From NCBI GenBank assembly GCA_964412785.1, contig CAYPQD010000012.1:1-64000 (forward strand): 64,000 nt of DNA, read 5' to 3'. Both the position numbers and the translations under genes were made by a program. Shown one piece after another: positions 24,744-32,388 of this stretch. Each line of letters opens with the position of its first letter. Position 1 is the stretch's first letter. This stretch comes from UBA5336 sp964412785 (GTDB lineage Bacteria > Pseudomonadota > Alphaproteobacteria > Caulobacterales > Hyphomonadaceae). The notes under the pieces were generated by a model that searched no databases, was not told where the DNA came from, and saw only the letters and a program-made list of their open reading frames with translations.

Positions 24744-25841
24744 ATGGGATTCAAATGTGGGATTGTCGGACTGCCCAATGTCGGCAAGTCGACCCTTTTC
24801 AACGCGCTCACCCAGACGGCCGCCGCGCAGGCTGCGAACTACCCGTTCTGCACGATCGAGCCGAATGTCGGCGAGGTCGCCGTGCCGGAACCGCGCCTGA
24901 AGGTGCTGGCGGGGATCGCCGGGTCGAAGGAGATCATCCCCGCCCGCATGAACTTCGTCGATATTGCCGGCCTCGTTGCCGGCGCCTCCAAGGGTGAGGG
25001 CCTCGGCAACCAGTTCCTCGCCACTATCCGCGAGACCGATGCGATTGCCTATGTGCTGCGCTGCTTCGAGGATGACGACATCACCCATGTCGCCGGCAAG
25101 GTGGACCCGATCGCCGATCTTGAGACTGTCGAGACCGAACTCATGCTGGCCGATATGGAGAGCCTGGAAAACCGCAAGGCCAATGTGGAGAAGAAGGCCC
25201 GCGCCGGCGACAAGGACGCGAAGACTCAGGTCGCGCTGATCGAGAAGGCCCTCGCCGAGCTCAATGCCGGCCGGCCGGCGCGCTTTGCCGAAATCGGAGA
25301 CGATGACCGCAAGGCCTGGGCCATGCTGCAATTGCTGACCGCCAAACCCGTCCTTTATATTGCCAATGTGGAGGAGGCCTCGGCCGCCAGCGGCAATACC
25401 CATTCAGACCAGGTGCAGGCCCATGCGCAGGCAGAAGGCGCGCCCTGCGTCGTCATCTCCGCCCAGATCGAGAGCGAGATCGCCCTGCTCGACGACGCCG
25501 AACGCGCCGAATTCCTCGAGACCCTCGGCCTTGAGGAACCCGGACTCGACAAGCTCATCCACGCCGGCTTCGGCCTCCTCGGCTTGCAGACCTATTTCAC
25601 CGCCGGCCCGAAGGAGGCGCGCGCCTGGACGATCCCTAAGGGCGCAACGGCTCCGCAGGCGGCCGGCGTGATCCATGGCGACTTCGAAAAGGGCTTCATC
25701 CGCGCCGAAACCATTGCGTTTGAGGACTATGTCGCCTGCGGCGGCGAGGCGCCGGCCAAGGACGCCGGCAAGATGCGTGCGGAAGGCAAGGACTATGTCG
25801 TGAGAGACGGCGATGTCATGCATTTCCGATTCAACGTCTGA
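24744..25841 (+). CDS. ychF: redox-regulated ATPase YchF
   Basis: YchF (365 aa) is an Obg-related P-loop protein that prefers ATP and binds ribosomes. It shows GIVGLPNVGKSTLFNALT (P-loop), the DIAGLVAGASKGEGLGNQFL switch, a TGS-like C-terminal domain with FTAGPKEARAWT and the end GKDYVVRDGDVMHFRFNV. Length is exactly typical. GGAG precedes the ATG. The stop TGA is the first triplet of the palindromic repeat R2, which probably terminates transcription. Confidence 0.96.
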   Translation: MGFKCGIVGLPNVGKSTLFNALTQTAAAQAANYPFCTIEPNVGEVAVPEPRLKVLAGIAGSKEIIPARMNFVDIAGLVAGASKGEGLGNQFLATIRETDAIAYVLRCFEDDDITHVAGKVDPIADLETVETELMLADMESLENRKANVEKKARAGDKDAKTQVALIEKALAELNAGRPARFAEIGDDDRKAWAMLQLLTAKPVLYIANVEEASAASGNTHSDQVQAHAQAEGAPCVVISAQIESEIALLDDAERAEFLETLGLEEPGLDKLIHAGFGLLGLQTYFTAGPKEARAWTIPKGATAPQAAGVIHGDFEKGFIRAETIAFEDYVACGGEAPAKDAGKMRAEGKDYVVRDGDVMHFRFNV

Positions 25842-25887
25842 TACCAGGCTGCATGGATCCAAAACCGATCCTTGCAGCTTGGTATCA
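25839..25887. repeat. TGATACC repeat, short copy R2; likely bidirectional terminator
   Basis: This 49-bp element is a near-perfect palindrome: arm 25839-25859 beginning TGATACCAGGCTGCATGG pairs with 25867-25887 ending TGCAGCTTGGTATCA, with a 7-base loop (CAAAACC). The first TGA is the stop of ychF and the last TCA is the stop (TGA) of the XRE gene on the other strand, so the element fills the entire convergent gap. Compared with the 120-bp copies, about 70 internal bases are missing. A strong hairpin between convergent genes suggests a two-way terminator. Confidence 0.85.
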
Positions 25888-26139
25888 GGGCGGTGTCCGA
25901 TCAAATTGCACCGTTTTGCGGGGCAGGCCCTCCCAGCCGAACACCGCCTCCACGTCGACGCCGAAGACCCGGGCAATGCGGAAGGCGCTTTCAAGCGATG
26001 GCGAGTACTTGCCCTGCTCAATGGCGATCACGGTCTGGCGGGTGACGCCGATCGCCTCCGCCAGGGCGGCCTGGCTCATATGACCCTTGGCCTCGCGCAG
26101 CGCGCGCACCCGATTGGTGATAGGCGGGCGTTTGGCCAT
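25885..26139 (-). CDS. small XRE-family transcriptional regulator
   Basis: The 84-aa product is almost entirely a Cro/CI-type helix-turn-helix: VRALREAKGHMSQAALAEAI-GVTRQTVIAIEQGKYSP, followed by SLESAFRIARVFGVDVEAVF. This is the YozG/CopY-like single-domain XRE type that is often paired with a small membrane protein. Its ATG overlaps the stop of the upstream membrane gene (TGATG), so the pair is translationally coupled. The stop codon is the end of repeat R2. It probably represses its own operon through the palindromes at 26421-26478. Confidence 0.9.
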   Translation of the reverse strand: MAKRPPITNRVRALREAKGHMSQAALAEAIGVTRQTVIAIEQGKYSPSLESAFRIARVFGVDVEAVFGWEGLPRKTVQFDRTPP

Positions 26140-26405
26140 CAGACCCCGCCGCGGCGAAACAGCCAAATCCGGAAAGCGTATTCGGAGACATGGCTCAGCA
26201 TCAGGCCCGCGACAACCAGATGGAACATCATCGCCCCATTGGACTGAGACCAATCATGCAAGGCGCCAGAGACCGCGCCGACCGCCAGCACATAGCCCGA
26301 CCAGTTGCCCGCCTTGTCCAGAATGATCCTCTCGCGCTCGTCCGCCGGCGCTGCGGCCGAAAGCAGGACGAGCATGACCCAGGCCGTCTTTTCCCGAAAT
26401 GACAT
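26139..26405 (-). CDS. small membrane protein of the DUF2178-like type, paired with XRE regulator
   Basis: The 88-aa product has about three hydrophobic segments and the motif DERERIILDKAGNWSGYVLA, which resembles DUF2178-type proteins (DERDxxI...A...Y). Such proteins are often encoded with a small XRE regulator, as here. GAGGTG eight bases upstream supports the ATG at 26405. Function is unknown; a membrane stress or signalling role controlled by the partner regulator is inference. Confidence 0.7.
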   Translation of the reverse strand: MSFREKTAWVMLVLLSAAAPADERERIILDKAGNWSGYVLAVGAVSGALHDWSQSNGAMMFHLVVAGLMLSHVSEYAFRIWLFRRGGV

Positions 26406-26420
26406 GGCGAACACCTCAAT

Positions 26421-26478
26421 GTAAAATATCTTAGACAGCGCTTGGTCGAAAATCTTCGACATGTCAAATTATTTTTAC
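26421..26478 (-). promoter_or_regulatory. operator-like array of three 16-bp palindromes and a -35 box upstream of the XRE pair
   Basis: Three related 16-mers lie in the short region between the divergent membrane-protein gene and lysK: GTAAAATATCTTAGAC (26421-26436), GTCGAAAATCTTCGAC (26445-26460) and GTCAAATTATTTTTAC (26463-26478). All fit GTNNAA-N4-TTNNAC; the first two agree at 12 of 16 positions. A perfect TTGACA (minus strand, 26462-26467) overlaps the third site. The arrangement suggests autorepression by the XRE protein, possibly touching lysK too. Confidence 0.55.
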
Positions 26479-26565
26479 GCCTTGTCGAAACGCCTCTCGC
26501 CTGACCCCGCCGCGCACGCTACCTAATTGCAAATGCTCACGACCTTTCCCGAAAAGCCAACTCCG

Positions 26566-28161
26566 ATGACTGATCTTTCCACCCTCGCCGCAAATGCCAA
26601 AGCCTGGCCCTTCGAGCTGGCGCGCGCGATCGAGAAACGCCTGCAGCAGCTTGAGAAGGCCGGCACGCCGAAACAGGGACCGGTGATCTTCGAGACGGGC
26701 TATGGCCCCTCCGGCCTGCCGCATATTGGCACCTTCGGAGAAGTGGTGCGCACCAGCATGGTGCGCCACGCCTTCGAAGTGCTGACGAGCGGGCGCTATG
26801 AGACGCGGCTCATCTGCTTCTCCGATGACATGGACGGGATGCGCAAGGTGCCCTCCAACGTGCCGAACCAGGAGATGCTGGAAGCCCATCTCGGCAAGCC
26901 CCTGTCGCGCGTTCCGGACCCGTTTTCCAACGCACATGAGAGCTTTGCACACCACAACAATGCCCGCCTGCGGGCGTTTCTCGACAGTTTCGGCTTCGAT
27001 TATGCGTTCTGTTCCGCGACCGATCACTACACGTCCGGCGCATTCGACGAGGTCCTGCGCCGGGCGGCGGAGCGCTATGACGAGATCATGGCGGTGATGC
27101 TGCCGACGCTCGGAGAAGAGCGCCAGGCGACCTACAGTCCGTTCCTGCCCGTTTCGCCGACCACCGGGCGCATCCTCTACGTGCCGATGAAACATGTCGA
27201 TGCCACCGCAGGCACGGTGACCTTCGATGACGAGGATGGGCGCGAGGTGACGGTGCCGGTGACCGGCGGGCATGTGAAAATGCAATGGAAGCCCGATTTC
27301 GGCATGCGCTGGGCCGCGCTCGGTGTCGATTTCGAGATGTTCGGCAAGGATCACCAGGCGAATGCGCCGGTCTACTCGAAAATCTGCCGCATCCTCGGCG
27401 CGCGGCCGCCTGAGCACTATGTCTATGAGCTGTTCCTCGACGAGCAGGGCGAGAAAATCTCCAAGTCCAGGGGCAATGGTATCTCGGTGGAGGACTGGCT
27501 GGCCTATGCGCCAACTGAATCCCTGTCGCTCTTCCAGTTCCAGAAGCCGCGCACGGCCAAACGGCTATATTTCGATGTCATCCCGAAGGCCGTCGACGAA
27601 TACATCACCTTCCTTGAGAAATACGGGAATGAGGACGAGGCCGCCCGGCTGGAAAACCCGGCCTGGCATATCCACAATGGCGCCCCGCCCGAGCACGGTT
27701 CGCCGGTGTCCTTTGCGCTGCTGCTCAACCTCGTCAGTGCAGCGAACATAGAGGACAAGGCGACCCTGTGGGGTTTCATCTCGCGATACGCACCGGGCGC
27801 GACGGCGGAGGCCTATCCCCTGCTGGATCGGCTGGGTGACCATGCCATCCGGTATTATCGCGACCGGGTCGCCCCGGCCAAGGCCTACCGCGCAGCCGAG
27901 GCGGTGGAGCGCGCCGCCCTTTCAGATCTCGCCGCCCGTCTGCGCGATTGGGACGCGGGGAGCGAGGCGGAGGCGCTGCAGACGCTGGTCTTTTCTGTCG
28001 GCAAGGACCATGGCTTCGAGCCCCTGCGCGACTGGTTCCGGGCGATCTATGAGGTCCTTCTCGGCCAGTCCCAGGGACCGCGTTTCGGCAGCTTCATTGC
28101 CCTGTTCGGTGTCACCGAAACTGCCGATCTCATCGTGTCGCGCCTCGACGCCACCACCTGA
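26566..28161 (+). CDS. lysK: class I lysyl-tRNA synthetase
   Basis: The 531-aa enzyme is the archaeal-type class I LysRS used by many Alphaproteobacteria in place of class II LysS. It shows the HIGH-type motif PSGLPHIGTFGE near the N-terminus and the KMSKS-type motif EKISKSRGNG in the second half, with the helix-bundle anticodon domain at the C-terminus. The ATG at 26566 gives the family-like MTDLSTLAANAKAWPFE; an in-frame upstream ATG adds 13 residues. The stop TGA is the first triplet of repeat R3. Confidence 0.96.
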   Translation: MTDLSTLAANAKAWPFELARAIEKRLQQLEKAGTPKQGPVIFETGYGPSGLPHIGTFGEVVRTSMVRHAFEVLTSGRYETRLICFSDDMDGMRKVPSNVPNQEMLEAHLGKPLSRVPDPFSNAHESFAHHNNARLRAFLDSFGFDYAFCSATDHYTSGAFDEVLRRAAERYDEIMAVMLPTLGEERQATYSPFLPVSPTTGRILYVPMKHVDATAGTVTFDDEDGREVTVPVTGGHVKMQWKPDFGMRWAALGVDFEMFGKDHQANAPVYSKICRILGARPPEHYVYELFLDEQGEKISKSRGNGISVEDWLAYAPTESLSLFQFQKPRTAKRLYFDVIPKAVDEYITFLEKYGNEDEAARLENPAWHIHNGAPPEHGSPVSFALLLNLVSAANIEDKATLWGFISRYAPGATAEAYPLLDRLGDHAIRYYRDRVAPAKAYRAAEAVERAALSDLAARLRDWDAGSEAEALQTLVFSVGKDHGFEPLRDWFRAIYEVLLGQSQGPRFGSFIALFGVTETADLIVSRLDATT

Positions 28162-28278
28162 TACCAGTGTGCGCGGATGAAGACTCATCCGCGGCCCCGG
28201 CGCATGGGGCGCCGACGCGCAGTCGCGCTTGCCCTCTCGCTGCGTCGATCGGTTTTGGGTCCATGCAGCACGGTATGA
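28159..28278 (-). repeat. TGATACC-ended interspersed repeat, copy R3 (120 bp)
   Basis: The copy begins TGATACCAGTG at the lysK stop codon. It contains a perfect hairpin CGCGGATGA-AGAC-TCATCCGCG (28172-28193), a second hairpin CGGCGC-ATGGG-GCGCCG (28198-28214), the shared core ACGCGCAGTCGCGCTTGCC, GATCGGTTTTGGGTCC and ends ATGCAGCACGGTATGA. This is one of the best-preserved members and can serve as the reference copy. Confidence 0.9.
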
Positions 28279-28310
28279 CGGAACGGCATTGAGTTTGCAG
28301 TAACGTGGCC

Positions 28311-29495
28311 ATGCGAACTGACAGCCAGCGTGTCCTCCTCATCGGCGATGCCCGGATGGCCTTCCCGGTCACCAAGGCGCTCGCACGGGCCGGCCACAGG
28401 GTCTATGCCGGGGTGTCACGCTATTCCAACTACCTGGAATGGTCGCGCCATCTCGCCGGCTCATTCCGGCACGCTTCCCTGGAACCGGGCACCGACGAGG
28501 CACTGCCGCAAATCATTGGCTGGCTTGCAGAGAACGGGCCGGTCGATGCCATCCAGCCTGTCAGCGAGGCGGGCCTGCGCTTCCTGACGCGCCACCGCGA
28601 CCGGTTCGAGGCGCAGGCGAAGCTGGTGATGCCGGGCCGCGAGACCGTGGCGACCGCATCCAACAAATCGGCCATGTTCGCGCTATGCGATCGGCTCGGC
28701 GTACCGCTGGCGGCGCATCGTACCGTGACCGGACCCGACGCCCTTGCTGATGCGATCGACGCGATCGGCTACCCGCTGATCATCAAGCCCTCTTCGGTGG
28801 ATGCGCCGCTGCATGGCCGCAAGGCGCTTATCCTGCGCCGACCGGAGGATCTTGCCCGCGCGTTTCCCGCCTGGCCGGAGGCGCATCCGGACCTGATCGT
28901 GCAGGCCTATGTCACCGGCCCGCGCCACTCGGTAGTCTTCTCCGCCGACCGTGGGCGCATCCTTGGCGCCGTGGAAGTCTGCGCCGCACGCACCCATGAG
29001 CATGACGGCACTGGCTATACCACCTATGGGATCACGGTGACGCCGACGCCGGCGCTGAAGAGGGCGACTGAGGCGATGGTGGACGCGCTCGGCTATTCGA
29101 CGACCGGCTGCGCCCAGTTCATTGTCGACCCGAACTCCGACCGCCGCACCTTCATGGAGCTGAACCCGCGCGTGAGCCTGGCACGGATCGCCGAATGCGC
29201 CGGCCTGAGCCACAGCGTCTGGGGCCTTGATATCGCGCTCGGCCACCCGGTCACCGGCAAGGCGGATCCCTGGGACTACCCATCGGGCGTTGAATATGTC
29301 TGGACGAAGGGCGACCTCTCCCTGACCGTCAGCCTGGTGAAACAGCGGCGGATCGGCGCCCTCGGCGCGGCGCGGCGGACTTCCCAGATCGCTGCCGATG
29401 CGATGCGCTGCCACCATGCAATCTTTGATCCCGGCGACCCGATGCCCGCCATGGGGGTCTATCTTAACAAGTTCATCGCACCCTTGCGGGCCTAG
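28311..29495 (+). CDS. ATP-grasp (carbamoyl-phosphate-synthase-like) ligase
   Basis: The 394-aa product has an N-terminal nucleotide-binding fold (VLLIGDARMAFPVTKALARAG), the ATP-grasp B-domain segment YPLIIKPSSVDAPLHGRK, IVQAYVTGPRHSVVF, and the metal-binding FMELNPRVSLAR-I near the C-terminus. It resembles proteins annotated as carbamoyl-phosphate synthase-like that ligate carboxylates to amines in capsule or peptide pathways. The substrate is unknown. It is followed after 19 bp by an O-antigen-ligase-type gene, which suggests a role in surface glycan modification. It sits just after repeat R3 and has no clear ribosome binding site; GTG at 28305 is an alternative start. Confidence 0.75.
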   Translation: MRTDSQRVLLIGDARMAFPVTKALARAGHRVYAGVSRYSNYLEWSRHLAGSFRHASLEPGTDEALPQIIGWLAENGPVDAIQPVSEAGLRFLTRHRDRFEAQAKLVMPGRETVATASNKSAMFALCDRLGVPLAAHRTVTGPDALADAIDAIGYPLIIKPSSVDAPLHGRKALILRRPEDLARAFPAWPEAHPDLIVQAYVTGPRHSVVFSADRGRILGAVEVCAARTHEHDGTGYTTYGITVTPTPALKRATEAMVDALGYSTTGCAQFIVDPNSDRRTFMELNPRVSLARIAECAGLSHSVWGLDIALGHPVTGKADPWDYPSGVEYVWTKGDLSLTVSLVKQRRIGALGAARRTSQIAADAMRCHHAIFDPGDPMPAMGVYLNKFIAPLRA

Positions 29496-29514
29496 CCGTC
29501 CCTGCCAGAGGCCA

Positions 29515-30768
29515 ATGCACGCTGTCCGCGACACCCTCACCGACCGCCTGCCTGTGCTGTTCGGCTTCATCACCTTCCTGATGCTGTCGCGCATGCCGGA
29601 AGGGCTGATTGCGCGCCATGTCTCACCCGATTTCCAGAACCGCACGGCAGTGCTGCTTGCGGTCCTGTTCGGGATAACCGGCATCCTCCTTGCCACGGCC
29701 GTGAAGCCGGAGCGTTTGCTCGCAGCGCTGAAAGCCGCCTGGCCGCTGTTGCTGCTGCTCGCGCTGTGTGCGCTTTCCACAGCGTGGAGCCTCAAACCGT
29801 CAAGCACGGCGCGCTCGGCAGTGCATGTCGGCGGCCTCCTCATGGCGGCAGTCGCGCTCGCTTCGCTGGTTGACTGGCGCGGCCTGTTCACCGGCCTGTC
29901 GGGTGCGCTCGTGGTGATCGCGGCGATTTCGGTGCTCACCATTCCCTTTGGCGGGCTGATGCAGGATCTCCATACCGACCAGCTTCGCGGACCCTTCACC
30001 GAGAAGAACGAGGCCGGCCAGGTCTATGCGCTCGGCATGATAACCTGCGCGACGGCCGCCATCCTGACCCCTTACGCCAGGCCATTGTGGATTTCAGGGG
30101 CGCTGGCCAGCCTTGGCCTCCTTCTCCTGTCGGGCTCGGGCACAGCGCTGATCGCGGGCATCGCAGGACTGGTGACCCTCGCCGGGATGGAAATCGCCCG
30201 GCGCAGCCCGGTGCGCCTGATCATCCTTGTCTGGATTGCTGTCGCGCTCGCCCTGCTTGCTGGTCTTGCCCTTGCGGTGACCCGGCCAGACCTCGCCGCC
30301 GCCATTGGCAAGGACGGGACACTGACGGGGCGGACAGAGATATGGAGTGCCACTCTGCGGCACATGGACGGCGTTTTCTGGCGCGGGCATGGTTATGAGG
30401 CGTTCTGGACCGACGCCTCCATACCGCGCGCCTGGGTGTGGGATCAGGTCGGGTTCGAGGTCCACCACGCCCACAATGCCTGGCTGGAGACGCTTGTCGG
30501 CGTCGGGCTCGCAGGCTGCGTGCTGCTGGCGTGGGCGCTCCTGCGTGGGGCCGGCATGGGGATCGTCGGCTTCCTCGCGTCGCGGCCCGGCCGGTTTGCC
30601 CTGCCGGTGATCGTGTTCATTGCGATTGCCGGCCTCACCGAATGCGTATTCTCCGGACCGGACGGGCTTGCCTGGTTCGTCTTTCTCACCCTGTCGACAA
30701 AACTCGCCATGGGACCGAGGGCGCCTGCCATGGCCCGCCCTCGCCCTGTCTGCCTCCAGAATGCCTAG
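29515..30768 (+). CDS. O-antigen ligase/polymerase-type membrane protein (Wzy_C)
   Basis: The 417-aa protein has about ten to twelve predicted membrane helices. The family region is visible in the second half: LRGPFTEKNEAGQVYALGM, the GRTEIWSATLRHM segment and, after FWTDASIPRAW, the motif VHHAHNAWLETLVGVG, typical of the periplasmic loop and His of WaaL/Wzy proteins. These enzymes join or polymerise glycan units carried on undecaprenyl diphosphate. AGAGG lies upstream of the ATG. It forms a two-gene unit with the ATP-grasp gene; no other sugar genes are adjacent. Confidence 0.82.
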   Translation: MHAVRDTLTDRLPVLFGFITFLMLSRMPEGLIARHVSPDFQNRTAVLLAVLFGITGILLATAVKPERLLAALKAAWPLLLLLALCALSTAWSLKPSSTARSAVHVGGLLMAAVALASLVDWRGLFTGLSGALVVIAAISVLTIPFGGLMQDLHTDQLRGPFTEKNEAGQVYALGMITCATAAILTPYARPLWISGALASLGLLLLSGSGTALIAGIAGLVTLAGMEIARRSPVRLIILVWIAVALALLAGLALAVTRPDLAAAIGKDGTLTGRTEIWSATLRHMDGVFWRGHGYEAFWTDASIPRAWVWDQVGFEVHHAHNAWLETLVGVGLAGCVLLAWALLRGAGMGIVGFLASRPGRFALPVIVFIAIAGLTECVFSGPDGLAWFVFLTLSTKLAMGPRAPAMARPRPVCLQNA

Positions 30769-30822
30769 GCAACAGGCCTTGAATGGAATAGTTTGCCGTC
30801 ATAAGCCGAAACGGGGTAAAAT

Positions 30823-31302
30823 TTGTCTCAAGCGCTAGATGCCATCGACACCAAAATCCTGGAACTCATCCAAACCGATGCTGCCCTCTCGGTCGCCGAG
30901 ATCGCCGAGCGCGTCGGCCTGTCTTCCTCGCCATGCTGGCGGCGGATCAAGCGGCTGGAGGAAGCGGGCATCATCACCCGGAGGGTGACCCTGCTCGACA
31001 CCCGCAAACTCGGCCTCGATTTCGAGGTGGTCGCCAACGTCAAGCTTGCCCTGCCAAGCCGCGATAATCTCGATGCGTTCGAACGCCTCGTCCAGGACTG
31101 GCCGGAAGTAGTCGACTGCATGACGGTCACGGGGGCCGTTGACTACATAATCCATGTCATTACCACCGACATGCATGCCTATGACGACTTCCTGCGCGAC
31201 AAATTGCTCGGCTCCGCGCTGGTTTCCGACGTGCAGTCGCGGATCATCATCAGGGTTGCCAAGCGCACCACCGCCGCGCCGCTGTCGCTCGTGACGCGCT
31301 GA
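30823..31302 (+). CDS. Lrp/AsnC-family transcriptional regulator
   Basis: The 159-aa product has the N-terminal helix-turn-helix LDAIDTKILELIQTDA...VAEIAERVGLSSSPCWRRIKRLE-EAGII and a C-terminal RAM effector domain with VTGAVDYIIHVITTDMHAYDDF. These regulators respond to amino acids. The start is a TTG with GGGG upstream; the conserved LDxIDxKIL begins six residues later and no ATG is available. It is convergent with uppP with only 5 bp between stop codons. Confidence 0.92.
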   Translation: MSQALDAIDTKILELIQTDAALSVAEIAERVGLSSSPCWRRIKRLEEAGIITRRVTLLDTRKLGLDFEVVANVKLALPSRDNLDAFERLVQDWPEVVDCMTVTGAVDYIIHVITTDMHAYDDFLRDKLLGSALVSDVQSRIIIRVAKRTTAAPLSLVTR

Positions 31303-31307
31303 CGAGC

Positions 31308-32159
31308 TCAGCCGGTCAGGATGCCGGCAACGACCGGGCTGGTGGCGAGGATCGCAGCGCCGAGGACAAGGCGGTATATGACAAAGGGCAGGAAGCTCAT
31401 CCGCTTCAGCAGCGCCATCAGCGCCCAGATGGACGCATAGCCAGACGCGAATGACAGGCCCATGACGAGCAAACCCTCGCCGAGGCTGGCGCCGGCAGTT
31501 TCTCCCGTCGCCAGGCCATAAAGCGCGCGCAGGCCGACGGCAAAGATGAGCGGCGCGCCGATCAGCATGGCAAAGCGCGCCGCCTCGGTCCTCTGGAAGC
31601 CGAGCGCCAGGGCCACTGTCATGGTCACGCCGGAACGGCTGGTGCCGGGAATGAAGGCGAGGACCTGGGACAGGCCGATCAATGCCGCGTCTGAGAGGCG
31701 CATGTCGCGCTCGGTGCGGGTGTGGCGGGCCGCTGCATCTGCCCACCAAAGCAGAAGCGCAAAGACAAGGGTCGCAACGGCAATCACCTCCGGCGTGCGC
31801 AGGCCCTGCTGCACGCTCTTGGACGCCAATTCATAGGCCAGCCCGGCGGCGATCCCCGGTGGCGTGGCAATGATGACGAACAGGGCGAGCCGTGCGCCCT
31901 GGCTGAGCCCCTCCTTCCCCGGCCGGCGCGTCAGACCAACCAGTTCGAAGCCGCCAACAATCGCCTCGGCAACGTCCCGCCGGAAATAGAGCAGCATGGC
32001 GAACAGGGTACCGAAATGGGCCATGGCATCGATCAGGACGCCCTGATCCTCGGTGCCCAGCACCTGCGGCAACAGGACGAGGTGAGCTGACGACGATACC
32101 GGCAGCCACTCGGTGATACCCTGGACAAGGGAGAGGAGGACAAGCTGAAGGAGTGACAT
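31308..32159 (-). CDS. uppP: undecaprenyl-diphosphatase UppP (BacA)
   Basis: UppP (283 aa) dephosphorylates undecaprenyl diphosphate, recycling the lipid carrier for peptidoglycan and glycan synthesis. The motif QGITEWLPVSSSAHL at the N-terminus and FIPGTSRSGVTMT in the second half are the two signature catalytic segments, within about eight membrane helices. The ATG at 32159 gives the standard start MSLLQLVLLSLVQG; a longer in-frame start lies in AT-rich promoter-like DNA. It is divergent from gltD. Confidence 0.95.
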   Translation of the reverse strand: MSLLQLVLLSLVQGITEWLPVSSSAHLVLLPQVLGTEDQGVLIDAMAHFGTLFAMLLYFRRDVAEAIVGGFELVGLTRRPGKEGLSQGARLALFVIIATPPGIAAGLAYELASKSVQQGLRTPEVIAVATLVFALLLWWADAAARHTRTERDMRLSDAALIGLSQVLAFIPGTSRSGVTMTVALALGFQRTEAARFAMLIGAPLIFAVGLRALYGLATGETAGASLGEGLLVMGLSFASGYASIWALMALLKRMSFLPFVIYRLVLGAAILATSPVVAGILTG

Positions 32160-32199
32160 GACCCAGACGGTTGGCTCTGCTTTGATAACGGTGTGCCAG

Positions 32200-32330
32200 C
32201 GTTTGATCAGACAACCAAATAGAAACACAAATATCGTTATGATATTGATTGGGCGATTTTACCCCGAGCGTACACACATCAGACCTGTCAATCCGCACAT
32301 ATCCGTATTGTTATGATAGCTATAAGACTT
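32200..32330. promoter_or_regulatory. AT-rich divergent promoter region between uppP and gltD
   Basis: This segment is much richer in A/T than its surroundings. It has ATATC-GTTAT-GATAT (32231-32245, inverted arms) and two direct copies of GTTATGATA (32236-32244 and 32310-32318, 74 bp apart), plus TATAAG near 32321. Either could be a -10 element or a regulator site. I cannot assign exact boxes, and I see no riboswitch. Confidence 0.45.
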
Positions 32331-32388
32331 GCCTCGGGGGGACCACCCTGCTACGAAGGAGACGAACGAAAAGAGGCGAGACAGCGCC

